The position numbers and the translations under genes are program-made. From positions 1 to 64,000 of the IMG/VR virus record IMGVR_UViG_3300008116_000058: 64,000 bases of DNA. One strand, given 5' to 3'. The notes beneath the pieces were generated by a model, which worked only from the letters and a program-made list of their open reading frames with translations, was not told where the DNA came from and made no database searches. This document shows, in pieces, positions 17,320-27,593 of this stretch. Positions within the stretch are counted from its first letter, which is position 1, and each line of letters opens with the position of its first letter. The stretch comes from a virus.

Positions 17320-20300
17320 TCACTGGAAATTAATCCGTGAAAACCCAGCATCTTTGACGATCTCAAGACGGGTATCAACCATGTCTTTGAGTACATCCAA
17401 GTGACTAACAACCCAAACAAAGTCAAAATTACTCTTCAAGAATGAGAACAAATTAGCCATGGCAGACAAATGATCACTATCAGCACATCCAAACCCCTCA
17501 TCAATAGCAATAAAGTTAGGACGTGGTAGATTGGATACATTGATCAACGCAACTCTAATAGCCAACGAACTCACAAACTTCTCTAACCCACTTGCCAATT
17601 CCAAAGGCCACTTCTTGTCATCGTAAACAATGTATGCCATAATGTTCTTGCCATCAGTCTGAAACGAAACGGTAAACTCAACAATCTGATTAAGTATGTT
17701 GTTAACCTCAGATTCAATACCAGGCAACGCCTTAGAGATAATTTGATACTGAAGTCCATCTCTGGAAACGGCATCCACATAATAAGTGTAAGCATTATGA
17801 ATCTTTTCAGTCTCCTTCATTTCAGCAATCTTGGCTTCAATCTGAGACTTCTGATAGGTCCAATTGTTGATCTTACTCTTGGTGTCGGTAATATTAGAGT
17901 TAACATTACGAATGTTAAAGTCGATGTTCTTAATGTTTGCCTTAATGTCATCAATCGCCTTTTGAACCTTAAGATTCGATTCAATAGCGTCCTTTGCATC
18001 ATAATATTCTTTAATCTTAACTTCAATCGATTCCAACAAGTTCTTTTCCTTTACAATCGTATTCTCACGTTGTAATTGAAGATTTTCAAGATTAGAAATA
18101 TTCTTGGTTAACGTTGTTAGACTGTTAAGAAGATTTCTATACTCCTGAAATTGATTAGCAACAGTTTCAACGACACCCAACTTGTTTTTCACAGTAGTCA
18201 GTTTTTCAATCAGACCTTTAGCTTCAATCTTATCATTTTCAAGATCTTCTTTAGTCTTGATTGCATCTTGAACAAACACGTTGTTAACACAGAATGTACA
18301 ATTTGGATCATACTTGTGGTTTTCAAGTTTCTTCAACTTATCCAACTTATTTGTAACAATCAACTTCTTACGTTCCAACTGTCCTTCAATGTTAGACGCT
18401 TCCAATTTCAAAGTATTATACTCCGAATACTTGGACTCAATATCATCAGACTTGAACTTTTCAACCTTGTCATTGATTGGCTTGATGTCATTCTTCAACT
18501 TCTCAATGTTGGGAACCTCGGTATCATACTTCAACTGTTCACTGACGATTTTTCTGTCGGTATTAATACGTTGTGTTTCCAATCCACTTATATCAGTAGT
18601 TGTGACATTCACCTTGATCAACTGCTTAGTTGTCTCAGCAATCTTCTCATTTTCAACTTCACGACTATCCGTTAATGTTTTTAGTTCTTCGTCCTTTAAA
18701 CGAATAACAGATTCAGCATTATTGATATTGGTAGTCAATGTCTCCAACTCTGCGTTGTAATCGGTCTTGGCAAAGTTCTTCATCAAGATTGCCCATTCAC
18801 GCATCTTGTCATTTGCCAGTCCGTGCAACTTATCAAATATAGTAAGTCCCATAAACTGTGCCAATAGATCCTTACGTTCAGTCTGACCAAGATCAATGAA
18901 AGAACCAGTCTTACTGTTCTGAATACTCAATACAGTTAAAATAAAGTCATCATAAGTTCCAACATAATCACGAATCAAATCGTTAGTATTACGACGTGCT
19001 TCACCGTTGAGTTCAATTACTTGACCCTTTTCTTCTTTCCAAAAACGTACATCAACCTTGACGCTTCCTTTTTTATCAGCGTGACCAATACGTTCAATAA
19101 AGTAATCAACCTTATCAATTTCAAAGTTAAACTTACACTTGAACGACATCTTTTGTGTATTCATTACGTGAACGGCTTTAAAAGCACGATCACACTTGTC
19201 AAATATACAAAAGGATAATGCCGAAAGAATACTGGATTTGCCACTTGCGTTTGCAGCAAATAGTCCCACAACGTCTTTCATTTTGCTAAAATCAATTACA
19301 TTACCTTCGCCGTAACTGAACATATTATCAAACTCAAACCGTTTTGGCTTCCATCGAATATTCTTAGCGGTTAAATCCTTGACAATTTGATCATTCAACT
19401 CCTTGTTGATCTTTTCAACCTCACGAATCAAAGAGTCAGGAATATTAGTATGTTTATCTTGAAGATATTCCGCAATCAATTTGTTCTGATACGAAATATT
19501 TGAAAGACCGTGAATATTCAAATTTGGAACCGTTGAATTGTTCACACTTGAGGCCAACTGGTCCACACGTAGATAATTGATATCAACAATCTCAGTATGT
19601 TCACGAATCTGTGAGATGACCGTCTTGAGTTCAGTTGCAACCGACTCAAATGCTTTGATTCGAAGCGTGGTTTTCTTTGGAATATCCGTCAAATCGGTAA
19701 TCAAAGTTCCTTTGTTAACCTCGACAGTAAAATATCCATGGTCGTTCTTTACCTCAACGTGTTTGAATTTGAGAGTCTTCAAATCCCAATAAACAAACCC
19801 ATGACCTTTCAATTCTTCACCATGGTTCTGTTGAATCAATGAACCAGAATACACAACCACGGGTTTACGAATCTTTTCATCAATAACGTGATAGTTCTGA
19901 AGAATCTGATGACGATGAATATCACCCAACAAAATAATTTGATGTCCATCAAACAGTTCGTTTTTGGTGTTACTCGTAACTTTATACCCAATGTCAGTTA
20001 CAGCACTATCAACTGGTCCATGATATAGTCCAATATGATAAGAAGTGTTATTAACATAAATCTTGGGAATCTTTTCAAACTTAATATAATTCTCAGGTGA
20101 ATGTTCATCAAATACCGAGAAGTTATTGAACAAGATATCACCCAACTGATACACACCAGTATCCTTTAGATAAAAAAGATTTGGGTGTTTAAGAGCGTTA
20201 ACAATAGGACTCAAACTATCCAACCTGTTTTTGTTGGTTAGAGTTGCGTCATGGTTTCCAGCAGTAAGTATGGTTGGACGACGATCTGCCAAGTTTTTTA

Positions 20301-20529
20301 GAAACTGAGACGCAATTTCTACGCACTCAGGACTAAGATCACTCTTGTTGTGAAACACGTCACCCACCACACAAATAGCAGTGGTCTCGGGTGTCTTTTC
20401 AATTGCCTTATATAGGTTCTTGAACACCTCTGTATATTCCGCATGACGTTTAGTTAACAAAATATGAATGTCTGCCACGTGCAGAATATTCGTAAAGTTT
20501 GAAACGTCACAATTTAGTTTTGTAATCAT
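17320..20529 (-). CDS. Fused Mre11-Rad50 recombination nuclease (T4 gp47 + gp46 in one chain)
   Basis: 1069 residues in one uninterrupted frame. Residues 1-330 are a calcineurin-type phosphoesterase like gp47/SbcD: ADIH at 19-22, VGDVFHNK at 55-62, GNHD at 91-94, H170 in YHGP, and LGDIHRH at 201-207. Residues about 340-390 form a helical linker. From about 393 an SMC-type ATPase like gp46/SbcC begins: Walker A AANASGKSS at 425-433, Q-loop region, long coiled coil with a zinc hook CTFC near residue 700, signature ELASGLEKFVSSL and Walker B FIAIDEGFG followed by WVVSHLD near the end. In T4 and hosts these are two genes. The complex resects DNA ends for recombination-dependent replication. The family call is firm and the fusion is read directly. 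Confidence 0.95.
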   Translation of the reverse strand: MITKLNCDVSNFTNILHVADIHILLTKRHAEYTEVFKNLYKAIEKTPETTAICVVGDVFHNKSDLSPECVEIASQFLKNLADRRPTILTAGNHDATLTNKNRLDSLSPIVNALKHPNLFYLKDTGVYQLGDILFNNFSVFDEHSPENYIKFEKIPKIYVNNTSYHIGLYHGPVDSAVTDIGYKVTSNTKNELFDGHQIILLGDIHRHQILQNYHVIDEKIRKPVVVYSGSLIQQNHGEELKGHGFVYWDLKTLKFKHVEVKNDHGYFTVEVNKGTLITDLTDIPKKTTLRIKAFESVATELKTVISQIREHTEIVDINYLRVDQLASSVNNSTVPNLNIHGLSNISYQNKLIAEYLQDKHTNIPDSLIREVEKINKELNDQIVKDLTAKNIRWKPKRFEFDNMFSYGEGNVIDFSKMKDVVGLFAANASGKSSILSALSFCIFDKCDRAFKAVHVMNTQKMSFKCKFNFEIDKVDYFIERIGHADKKGSVKVDVRFWKEEKGQVIELNGEARRNTNDLIRDYVGTYDDFILTVLSIQNSKTGSFIDLGQTERKDLLAQFMGLTIFDKLHGLANDKMREWAILMKNFAKTDYNAELETLTTNINNAESVIRLKDEELKTLTDSREVENEKIAETTKQLIKVNVTTTDISGLETQRINTDRKIVSEQLKYDTEVPNIEKLKNDIKPINDKVEKFKSDDIESKYSEYNTLKLEASNIEGQLERKKLIVTNKLDKLKKLENHKYDPNCTFCVNNVFVQDAIKTKEDLENDKIEAKGLIEKLTTVKNKLGVVETVANQFQEYRNLLNSLTTLTKNISNLENLQLQRENTIVKEKNLLESIEVKIKEYYDAKDAIESNLKVQKAIDDIKANIKNIDFNIRNVNSNITDTKSKINNWTYQKSQIEAKIAEMKETEKIHNAYTYYVDAVSRDGLQYQIISKALPGIESEVNNILNQIVEFTVSFQTDGKNIMAYIVYDDKKWPLELASGLEKFVSSLAIRVALINVSNLPRPNFIAIDEGFGCADSDHLSAMANLFSFLKSNFDFVWVVSHLDVLKDMVDTRLEIVKDAGFSRINFQ

Positions 20530-20534
20530 ATATT

Positions 20535-21497
20535 TTATAAATTTATCTTCAAACGAAACAAAGATTCGAAATCTAAAACGGGAGAGTTATTTATAACTTC
20601 CCAAGTCTTTTCAAATCCGATTTCCGATGGATCTTTACCATCAAGTTTTACCAACTTTGTTTCAATACTGTTCTTCAACAAAAACTCACTTATTCTAATG
20701 GAGTCTGATAAAGCATCATTGTCCAAAACAATATTAACACTTTGTACTTTATTACTGATCAACGCAGATTTCAACTTATTTGAAAGTGTTTTTCCAAACA
20801 AAGGAATAGCGTTATTACGAATCGAAATTGCATCAAATGCACCTTCGACTAATGTAATCGGTTGGTTGTAATCTACAAACATCTCAAATCCGATAATGTC
20901 TTTTGAGCCAAAACTGTTTACATATTTCATTTTAGCATCTTCAAAAATGCTACGAGTTGAGTAAAAGTTTAATTGACCAGATGCATCATATGATGGAATT
21001 AAAACTCTTCCATGAAATTGACCACCCTCACAGTACCCAATATTATATCTCAATACATCATATTTGGTAATGTTTCTCGACTTTAAGTACTGAAGTGCAT
21101 GTCTACCAATCAAAGTAAGTTCGTCATCATAAAATGATCGATATTCTTTTGGAAGAACCAAGGGTACAACAGAAATACTCTTCTTCTCAGAAAAGATTTC
21201 CAAAATAGCGTTAATATCGTTCTGAGGAAGTTTTCGGTACGTCTCGGTATTTTTATAGATTTGACCAAGATATTCACCAGACAGTCCAAGTTTCTTGAAC
21301 AACGTTTTCAGAGATGTCCCAGATAACCCACACACCCAACAATGATATTTGCCGGTAACTGTATTTATTTCCAACTTTCGTTTGTAGTGTTTACAGACGG
21401 GACAATAATAAACCGCGTCAGTACCCTTACGAATCTTCGCAGATTGTTTGAGCGCTTTATTTAGAATTGTTACGACTTCCGTCTGATACAACAACAT
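20535..21497 (-). CDS. DNA primase, DnaG type (T4 gp61-like role)
   Basis: 320 residues. Zinc-binding domain C32-x2-C35 and C53-x2-C56 (CPVC, CWVC) as in CHC2-type primases. The catalytic Toprim domain includes LVEGAFDAI (Glu, about 210-218) and NIVLDNDALSD (Asp cluster, about 253-263). It lays RNA primers for lagging-strand synthesis with the replicative helicase, which is not in this window. It lies between the recombination fusion and the resolvase, 5 bases from the former. Assignment to the primase family is firm; the symbol is withheld since similarity to T4 gp61 itself was not tested. Confidence 0.9.
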   Translation of the reverse strand: MLLYQTEVVTILNKALKQSAKIRKGTDAVYYCPVCKHYKRKLEINTVTGKYHCWVCGLSGTSLKTLFKKLGLSGEYLGQIYKNTETYRKLPQNDINAILEIFSEKKSISVVPLVLPKEYRSFYDDELTLIGRHALQYLKSRNITKYDVLRYNIGYCEGGQFHGRVLIPSYDASGQLNFYSTRSIFEDAKMKYVNSFGSKDIIGFEMFVDYNQPITLVEGAFDAISIRNNAIPLFGKTLSNKLKSALISNKVQSVNIVLDNDALSDSIRISEFLLKNSIETKLVKLDGKDPSEIGFEKTWEVINNSPVLDFESLFRLKINL

Positions 21498-21537
21498 GGG
21501 TATACTGTATCAGATACCAAGTCCAAATCAACTTATT

Positions 21538-22041
21538 TTAAGGTTTAAATAAAGCGCATACCACGGCATCGTACATGTCACCGTTACGTTCGTCCCAACT
21601 TCCCTTTTTCTTTTTCTTGTCATATTTGTCAACTTCTAAGAAATTGACGATGTTGGCTTTAACGAACTCCTTGGATTTCATGCCTTTGATTCTGGCTTTA
21701 CCAAAAAGTTGTTTACGCATGGTGTTAACATTACATAGGTTAATTTTAACACCCATTTCTTCGGAAAGAATATACTCAAAAACCGCATTGAATCTTGCCA
21801 ATTTGATGATGGTTTGTTGAGTTGTACGACCACCCATAAATCCACTCAACGCGGCTTCCATATTAACAGATGTGATAACATCGTAATATTTGGTTGATTC
21901 CAGAAACTTTAAAACAAAAAAAGACTTCTCTTTGGAAGTCTCTAAATGTGATATATCTAAAAAGCCAGCGTCAATTATTTTACCGTTTTCTGAAACTGCC
22001 CATCCAACGGTAGACGTACTAGCGTCTAATCCTAATGTCAT
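21538..22041 (-). CDS. RuvC-like Holliday junction resolvase
   Basis: 167 residues. RNase H-like fold with the RuvC acidic residues: D6 in LGLDAST, E62 in NMEAALSG, and D155/D158 in NGDMYDAVVCA near the C-terminus. It would cut branched DNA before packaging, a role played in T4 by the unrelated gp49. A conserved Lys/Arg stretch (KKKKKGSWDERNG) precedes the last motif. It follows primase and recombination genes in the same direction, forming a small DNA-metabolism group inside the structural region. Confidence 0.85.
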   Translation of the reverse strand: MTLGLDASTSTVGWAVSENGKIIDAGFLDISHLETSKEKSFFVLKFLESTKYYDVITSVNMEAALSGFMGGRTTQQTIIKLARFNAVFEYILSEEMGVKINLCNVNTMRKQLFGKARIKGMKSKEFVKANIVNFLEVDKYDKKKKKGSWDERNGDMYDAVVCALFKP

Positions 22042-22059
22042 AACTTATTTTTTGTTTGA

Positions 22060-22356
22060 TTATGGCTTGTACTTTGTAGTATCTTTTACTCTGTAAAATC
22101 CCTCGCCTGGATTTTTTGCATCACCCAAAACTTTGTCTTTGAAGTTCTCTTTTTTGTTGGTAGCCATACCAATTGTAAATCCCGGTTCAATGGTCAAATC
22201 TATAGAAAGTTTTGAATATCCAAAATCTCCCTGAAGACCGAGAATAGCAGTGTTTGTACCAGCTTTCTTGGCATCAAATGCTCCACCAGTTTTGTCAGAA
22301 GCGTATCTTTGTTCAAGACTCTTTGTTAAAGAGGTTCTTTTGATTTGTTCGGCCAT
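22060..22356 (-). CDS. Small hypothetical protein
   Basis: 98 residues, not recognised. It has a charged N-terminal helix (EQIKRTSLTKSLEQRYASD), a Gly-containing middle and a beta-like segment (YSKLSIDLTIEPGFTIGM). It lies between the resolvase gene and a large adhesin gene with a late-motif copy upstream, so it may be a separate late transcript. It could be a virion component; nothing specific supports this. Confidence 0.65.
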   Translation of the reverse strand: MAEQIKRTSLTKSLEQRYASDKTGGAFDAKKAGTNTAILGLQGDFGYSKLSIDLTIEPGFTIGMATNKKENFKDKVLGDAKNPGEGFYRVKDTTKYKP

Positions 22357-22376
22357 AAATTTAGTCTATTGTTTAT

Positions 22377-22384
22377 TATAAATA
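22377..22384 (-). promoter_or_regulatory. Candidate late promoter motif TATTTATA
   Basis: In the 31-base gap between the adhesin gene and the 98-residue gene, 20 bases before the ATG at 22356. Confidence 0.5.
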
Positions 22385-22387
22385 TGA

Positions 22388-24727
22388 TTATACGTCCCAT
22401 TTAACCAAAAAATTTAGTGGATATTCACCAGTGTTTTTGATTGGAGACGACAATTTGGCTACTGCGACAAGATCAGACCCACTATATAGACCAATTGTTG
22501 TAATGTAGGGTGCCAAGTAAGATCCTGTAATATCCAATGAGGAACTTTCTTGATATGACAAGAAATCAGACTTAATACTAGGTATTCCATTTGTGTTAAC
22601 ATATTTTGATGTCTTTGATGTTATATATGAAACTACATCCGAAAGAGTTGTTCTTGTTGAAAATGGATTAATTAAATTATTGTATGCATCAAGACTCAAT
22701 GATCCTATAAAGAACTTCCATAGAATCTTAGCGTCTTCGATACTCACTTTTCCATCACCGTCAAAATCAAACTGTGATTCAAGACTAAACAATCGTGGTC
22801 TTAAAGAAGCATATTGTTGTTTCAAAGTATACTGTCCGTATTCATAATACGTTTTATAATATTCAAACAAACTACGTTCTGCACTATTTTCAATAACGTA
22901 TTCATCCCAGAAAGTATCATCCTGTTCAAAATTAGGATTGCCCGGAGTGTTGATATCGACAATATACAACAAAATCAAATTGATGTCTCTAAAGTCAACA
23001 TCACCGTTACCCAACAAATCAAATGTAGGTTTAATAACATCTAATGCGGTAGGATTGGTACTAATATTAAACTCACCAGAATCAACAACACAAATAACCG
23101 ACTTTTCATTGATTGTGTATTTACTACTATAGTTGATATCATACTTGTATTCGTTTGTATCAGTAGTTTTCAATACATTCGTAAATTGTGAACCGGTGTT
23201 TGAAAATACGATTTCACCGTTCTTGTAAAAGATGTTACCAGCATGGTAATTTGTTCTTAATGAACTTAATGTAGAAATATAAGCATGTCCACGCATGTTT
23301 TGTAGCGTTGACTGTGCAACCGATGGACTTACAACAAACGAATTGCTTGATGTAAAATCAGACATAATAAACGGAGAACCAACAACAATTGCAGTATCAC
23401 TGATTGCTACATCATATCCATATGACATGTAAGGATATCCAATCGCCTTCTTTTTATAATCATATGTTACCGGTACAACATTCGAACCGGTTCTTTCAAA
23501 CAATATAAATTGTCCGTTAATGACTTGAGTGTCATCGTAAGATTGACTAATTGAACTAGATACGGTTGATTTTACAGCTAATGGATTACTTGACGATACA
23601 CATCCAACAATAATCTTGTTATTAAACGTATCAACCGATAATCCCAATTTATTTTGTTTGAGAGTATTTTTATCACCAATATACTTCTCAACCAAATCCC
23701 AATAAACTTGTCCACTGTCAGCATAAATACCATTAGCTTCGGCAGTATTTAATGCACACTCGGTTTTCTTATAAATGTATACGGCACCTCTGTCATATTG
23801 TGTTGTGGATCCACTAAACTCATAATAACTTGCATCATACGGCGCACCAATTACAATTGTATCACCGTTAATTTGCATGTCAGTACCAAAACCATCCGCC
23901 GACTTCTTAACATACTGATACGAGTTTACATCGTCAAACGGTACCTTTTGTGACCCCGTAATTGATGAAAATGTATGTGTCAATGACCATCCACCAGATT
24001 GACTTTCAAATAAATAAACCTTAGGATTTTGTATTGTTGGATCTTCTGATATCAAAATTGAATTGGTTCCAGATTTATCAATTTTAACTAACGATCCAAA
24101 AGAATTACCAGCGGTGACCGCATCAATGTAAGTCGTTGGAGATCCGGGTATCGATATACTATTTGATCCTGTAGTATAACTGTAAACATATACTCGGTCA
24201 TATGCATTTGCACTCACCGTGATATATTTAGAATTAATCGCAACTGAATGACCAAAACTATTGTAAGACGTATTAATAGGTGATGGTATCTTTGATACAC
24301 TTAACAATGACGCTGCCAAAGTGCTGGCATTAGATGAAGATTGATTTAACAAATATACATCGGCCAAACTAGTATGAGAATATGGCGAACCACCATATGA
24401 CCCAGTAAAATTTTCATTACCAATTATAAAAATGTTATTACAAACATCAAACGCCAATCCATATGTATCTTTTGTAATTACACCAAATCCGCCGGTTCCA
24501 CTGCTACCTCCAGTTCCACCTGTACCAGATGTACCATATGCTTTCATGGACTGTGCAGTTCCATAGTAAGTATACACACCCTGTGTCGAATTAAATCGGT
24601 ATAAATCGATACTACCTGTTCCTGCCTGTGACGCATATTGTGGATTTGGATTTCCAATTGCAGCAAACTTACCGTGTGCTTCAACTTTATATCCAAACAT
24701 TGTTACTGGTCCAATAGTTCCATTCAT
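22388..24727 (-). CDS. FG-GAP beta-propeller plus dockerin-like structural protein
   Basis: 779 residues. Residues about 1-500 contain repeated units of the type FGxxVAI..DTIVIGAP (for example TDMQINGDTIVIGAPYDA and YGYDVAISDTAIVVGSPF), which match FG-GAP/integrin-alpha propeller blades. Residues about 590-680 hold two calcium-loop repeats, LLGNGDVDFRDINLIL and FDFDGDGKVSIEDAKIL, which resemble a dockerin type I pair. The C-terminus (about 740-779, GLYSGSDLVAVAKLSSP) is shared with the protein at 27594-28850 and may be the virion-attachment end. No signal peptide. Likely a tail or capsid adhesin; partner unknown. It starts 4 bases after the stop of the next adhesin gene. Confidence 0.8.
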   Translation of the reverse strand: MNGTIGPVTMFGYKVEAHGKFAAIGNPNPQYASQAGTGSIDLYRFNSTQGVYTYYGTAQSMKAYGTSGTGGTGGSSGTGGFGVITKDTYGLAFDVCNNIFIIGNENFTGSYGGSPYSHTSLADVYLLNQSSSNASTLAASLLSVSKIPSPINTSYNSFGHSVAINSKYITVSANAYDRVYVYSYTTGSNSISIPGSPTTYIDAVTAGNSFGSLVKIDKSGTNSILISEDPTIQNPKVYLFESQSGGWSLTHTFSSITGSQKVPFDDVNSYQYVKKSADGFGTDMQINGDTIVIGAPYDASYYEFSGSTTQYDRGAVYIYKKTECALNTAEANGIYADSGQVYWDLVEKYIGDKNTLKQNKLGLSVDTFNNKIIVGCVSSSNPLAVKSTVSSSISQSYDDTQVINGQFILFERTGSNVVPVTYDYKKKAIGYPYMSYGYDVAISDTAIVVGSPFIMSDFTSSNSFVVSPSVAQSTLQNMRGHAYISTLSSLRTNYHAGNIFYKNGEIVFSNTGSQFTNVLKTTDTNEYKYDINYSSKYTINEKSVICVVDSGEFNISTNPTALDVIKPTFDLLGNGDVDFRDINLILLYIVDINTPGNPNFEQDDTFWDEYVIENSAERSLFEYYKTYYEYGQYTLKQQYASLRPRLFSLESQFDFDGDGKVSIEDAKILWKFFIGSLSLDAYNNLINPFSTRTTLSDVVSYITSKTSKYVNTNGIPSIKSDFLSYQESSSLDITGSYLAPYITTIGLYSGSDLVAVAKLSSPIKNTGEYPLNFLVKWDV

Positions 24728-24731
24728 AATA

Positions 24732-27527
24732 TCAATTTGTTGTCACATTCCAACCTTTAGCAATTAGGTTAGTTTTTGCAGTAATACCCGCACCTGTAGG
24801 TGTAGCATTTGTTCCACCATCTAGTTTGATTATATAATTATTTGTTACCAATTGTGTATTGGATACTCCATTTGCATCCAATTTAATAAGTATGTCATTA
24901 ATTGCGGCAGCAGTTAAACCACAACCGTCGGCATACATCATTGTAGTATTTGACAATGTAGCAGGAAGATTCAAAGTTGTTACACTCGGTGAACTACGAA
25001 TATAAATCCACTCAAGTTTTGTACACGTACTCAAATTCACCGAAGGTAAAGATGTATTACCAGCGCTGACTTTTTTCAAATTGAGGAATGGTGTACAATC
25101 AAAAGGAACAGTAACATTACAGTTATACATATCGACCCATTCCAAATCGGTCAATCCACTAAACCCTGTTGGTAACGCCAATCCTGTGTTTGCGTAAAGT
25201 AACAACGTTTTCAACTTGATATTGTTTGTCAAATTCAATGTAGTCAATGAATTTCCGTTTGCAGCCAATATAGTTAGTCCTGTATTATTTGTTACATCCA
25301 ATGTGGACAAATTATCATCTTGACAATACAATTCTCTCAAAACTGTATTGTTGGTTACGTCGAGCGTAGATAGGTTGGAATTTCCACTTATTTGTAAAAT
25401 AACCAGAGCAGTTAATGCACTAATATCAAAAGTTGCACCAACCAAATTACAGTTCCAAACTTGTAATACATTCATAGCAGTACAAGTATTCAATCCGGTA
25501 ATTACAGTTAGATTAGAATTCAAGTACGTATACAATGTTGTCAATCCAGTATTACCAGTAACATTTAATGATGCAATATTGTTATCAGCGACGGTCAACA
25601 ATAACAACGGTGTACGTGAACTCAAATTTAATGTTCCGGACAAATTATTGTTTCTGAAACTTATAATTTCCAAATTTGGAAGATCAGATATTGTGATTGA
25701 ACTCAACGATGGATTATCCTCCAAAAGTAAATTCTTTAAGTTAGTAACTCCAATACCACTAATAGATGTCAATGATTGATTTGAAATCAGTAAACTTTCC
25801 AACGCCGTATAGTAATTGGTGTTTGATATCGTGGTGATTGGATTCGTAGTAGAATTAATTTGTATTGCTTTGATATTTGACACATCTATCAAAGTCTTGA
25901 AATCCGCAAGAGTTACATTTGGATTTGAAAATAAAATTGTACCACCATCTGTACCCCAATTCATTAATTGTGTTGAAGGAGAATAATCCAATCTATCCGC
26001 TGGATCAGATGCAATAATAGTCTTGGTTTCAGTATCAGATCCCGCAGTGTTTGTAGCAGTCAATGTAACATCATATGTTCCCTTGACCGTAAATGAGTAT
26101 GGATTAGGCGACGGATTTGTTGTTGTTTGCGCACCGGTGCCATCATCCAAATCCCACGAATATGTTAACGTACCAATTCCCGTGCTAGTGTTGGTAAACG
26201 TTACACCCAATGGGATGTCACCTGAAGATTTATCGATTGTGAAATTAGCAACAGGAATCGTTACGGCTGCAATTGTTACATATCCGGTCTTTGTATGTGT
26301 TGCACTACCACCGGCATTTGTAGCAGTTAAAGAAACAGTATATGTTCCAGGCGAACTATATGTTTTGGTTGGATTTTGTGATGTGCTTGTGGTACTATCA
26401 CCAAAATCCCATGCCCATGAAGTGACTGGATATGATGGATTACTTACTGTAGTACCATCAATAAACGACAACGAAGTTATTGTAGCATATCCAGTATTTG
26501 GTGTGGCAATAAAGTTTGGAGATGGTAACGGTATGGCAACAACTTCAATACAGTTAACTTTTGTTGTTGTACGTATTCCACCGCCACCGGTACCTGTGAG
26601 TGATACGGTATATATACCAGATGTACTGTATGTTTTGGTTGGATTTGCAGACGTACTTGTTGTTCCATCACCAAAGTCCCACAGATACGAATCGACATTT
26701 GTTGTAATGCTTGTGAAGGTTACAGTCAATGGAGTGTATCCATCAGGAGGAGTAAACGAAAAGTCAACTGTAGGTACTGGAATAACAGCATTAGCAACCA
26801 CATAATTTGTACGAGTTCTTGTTGTTGTGCCACCAAACCCAGTTACAGTTAAAGAAATCGTATATGTTCCCGGTTCTGTATAAACATGAGTAAATGTTGT
26901 AGATGATGTAGATGTATTACCGTCACCCAAATTCCACAAATACTCTGTGGCATTACCTTGTACGGCAGGAGTGAATACAACTGACAGTGGAGAAAATCCA
27001 GACAATGGTGAACCAGTAAAATTCACAGTTGGTGGGGAATATACATTTGAAGTCAAATCAACATAATTGATGAAATGAGTACCATCCACATACAAGTTGC
27101 CATATGTGTCATCAAAGAAAGTATAAACTTTATCCTTAGAATAATCCGTAATAACAACAGAATCTCTCAAAATAGAGTCACCAAAATAAACTCTTGGTAA
27201 AGTTATTCTGATGCAAGTGTTCTGTAATATTTTGAATACCTTATCGGTATCAGTTGTTTCCAATCCAAAGTTCTGAGCAATGTTTGGATTGTAATAAGAA
27301 TTTTTAACTAATTGATAAACAAGTCTCTTATAAGATCCGTTGGAGTTTTGTTCAGCTGCAGTAAAACCATACAACGCCGCCGAAGCGGAGTCATAAAAGT
27401 TATAACTACTACTTACAAAATAACCTTCTTCCACCGTTTGTATCGAACCACTGGAATTTAATGACCATGACTTGTTCGAAGTAAACGGTGTGCTAAAAAT
27501 TTCATTCGTCTGAATGTTCTTGATCAT
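24732..27527 (-). CDS. PKD-domain and leucine-rich-repeat adhesin
   Basis: 931 residues. Residues 1-160 form an N-terminal domain of phage-structural type. Residues about 165-500 are four PKD domains, each with the W(D/N)(F/L)GDGTTST core and a GTYTVSLT strand. Residues about 515-900 are leucine-rich repeats of about 22 residues with LxxLxVTNNTGLTxL patterns. PKD and LRR modules occur in bacterial surface adhesins; on a phage they suggest receptor or polysaccharide binding. There is no signal peptide and no membrane anchor, consistent with a virion protein. It sits in the tail module; an upstream motif variant TACTTATA lies 7 bases before the ATG. Confidence 0.88.
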   Translation of the reverse strand: MIKNIQTNEIFSTPFTSNKSWSLNSSGSIQTVEEGYFVSSSYNFYDSASAALYGFTAAEQNSNGSYKRLVYQLVKNSYYNPNIAQNFGLETTDTDKVFKILQNTCIRITLPRVYFGDSILRDSVVITDYSKDKVYTFFDDTYGNLYVDGTHFINYVDLTSNVYSPPTVNFTGSPLSGFSPLSVVFTPAVQGNATEYLWNLGDGNTSTSSTTFTHVYTEPGTYTISLTVTGFGGTTTRTRTNYVVANAVIPVPTVDFSFTPPDGYTPLTVTFTSITTNVDSYLWDFGDGTTSTSANPTKTYSTSGIYTVSLTGTGGGGIRTTTKVNCIEVVAIPLPSPNFIATPNTGYATITSLSFIDGTTVSNPSYPVTSWAWDFGDSTTSTSQNPTKTYSSPGTYTVSLTATNAGGSATHTKTGYVTIAAVTIPVANFTIDKSSGDIPLGVTFTNTSTGIGTLTYSWDLDDGTGAQTTTNPSPNPYSFTVKGTYDVTLTATNTAGSDTETKTIIASDPADRLDYSPSTQLMNWGTDGGTILFSNPNVTLADFKTLIDVSNIKAIQINSTTNPITTISNTNYYTALESLLISNQSLTSISGIGVTNLKNLLLEDNPSLSSITISDLPNLEIISFRNNNLSGTLNLSSRTPLLLLTVADNNIASLNVTGNTGLTTLYTYLNSNLTVITGLNTCTAMNVLQVWNCNLVGATFDISALTALVILQISGNSNLSTLDVTNNTVLRELYCQDDNLSTLDVTNNTGLTILAANGNSLTTLNLTNNIKLKTLLLYANTGLALPTGFSGLTDLEWVDMYNCNVTVPFDCTPFLNLKKVSAGNTSLPSVNLSTCTKLEWIYIRSSPSVTTLNLPATLSNTTMMYADGCGLTAAAINDILIKLDANGVSNTQLVTNNYIIKLDGGTNATPTGAGITAKTNLIAKGWNVTTN

Positions 27528-27593
27528 CTTCCATTATAAGTATAATCCAACAATGGATTTGATCACAATCCGATTGGATTTTAAACTAAACGA

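Noticed and set aside
26023-26805. Plus-strand frame of 260 residues (Val/Pro-rich)
   Set aside because: Lies wholly inside the PKD repeats of the minus-strand adhesin and mirrors their periodicity.
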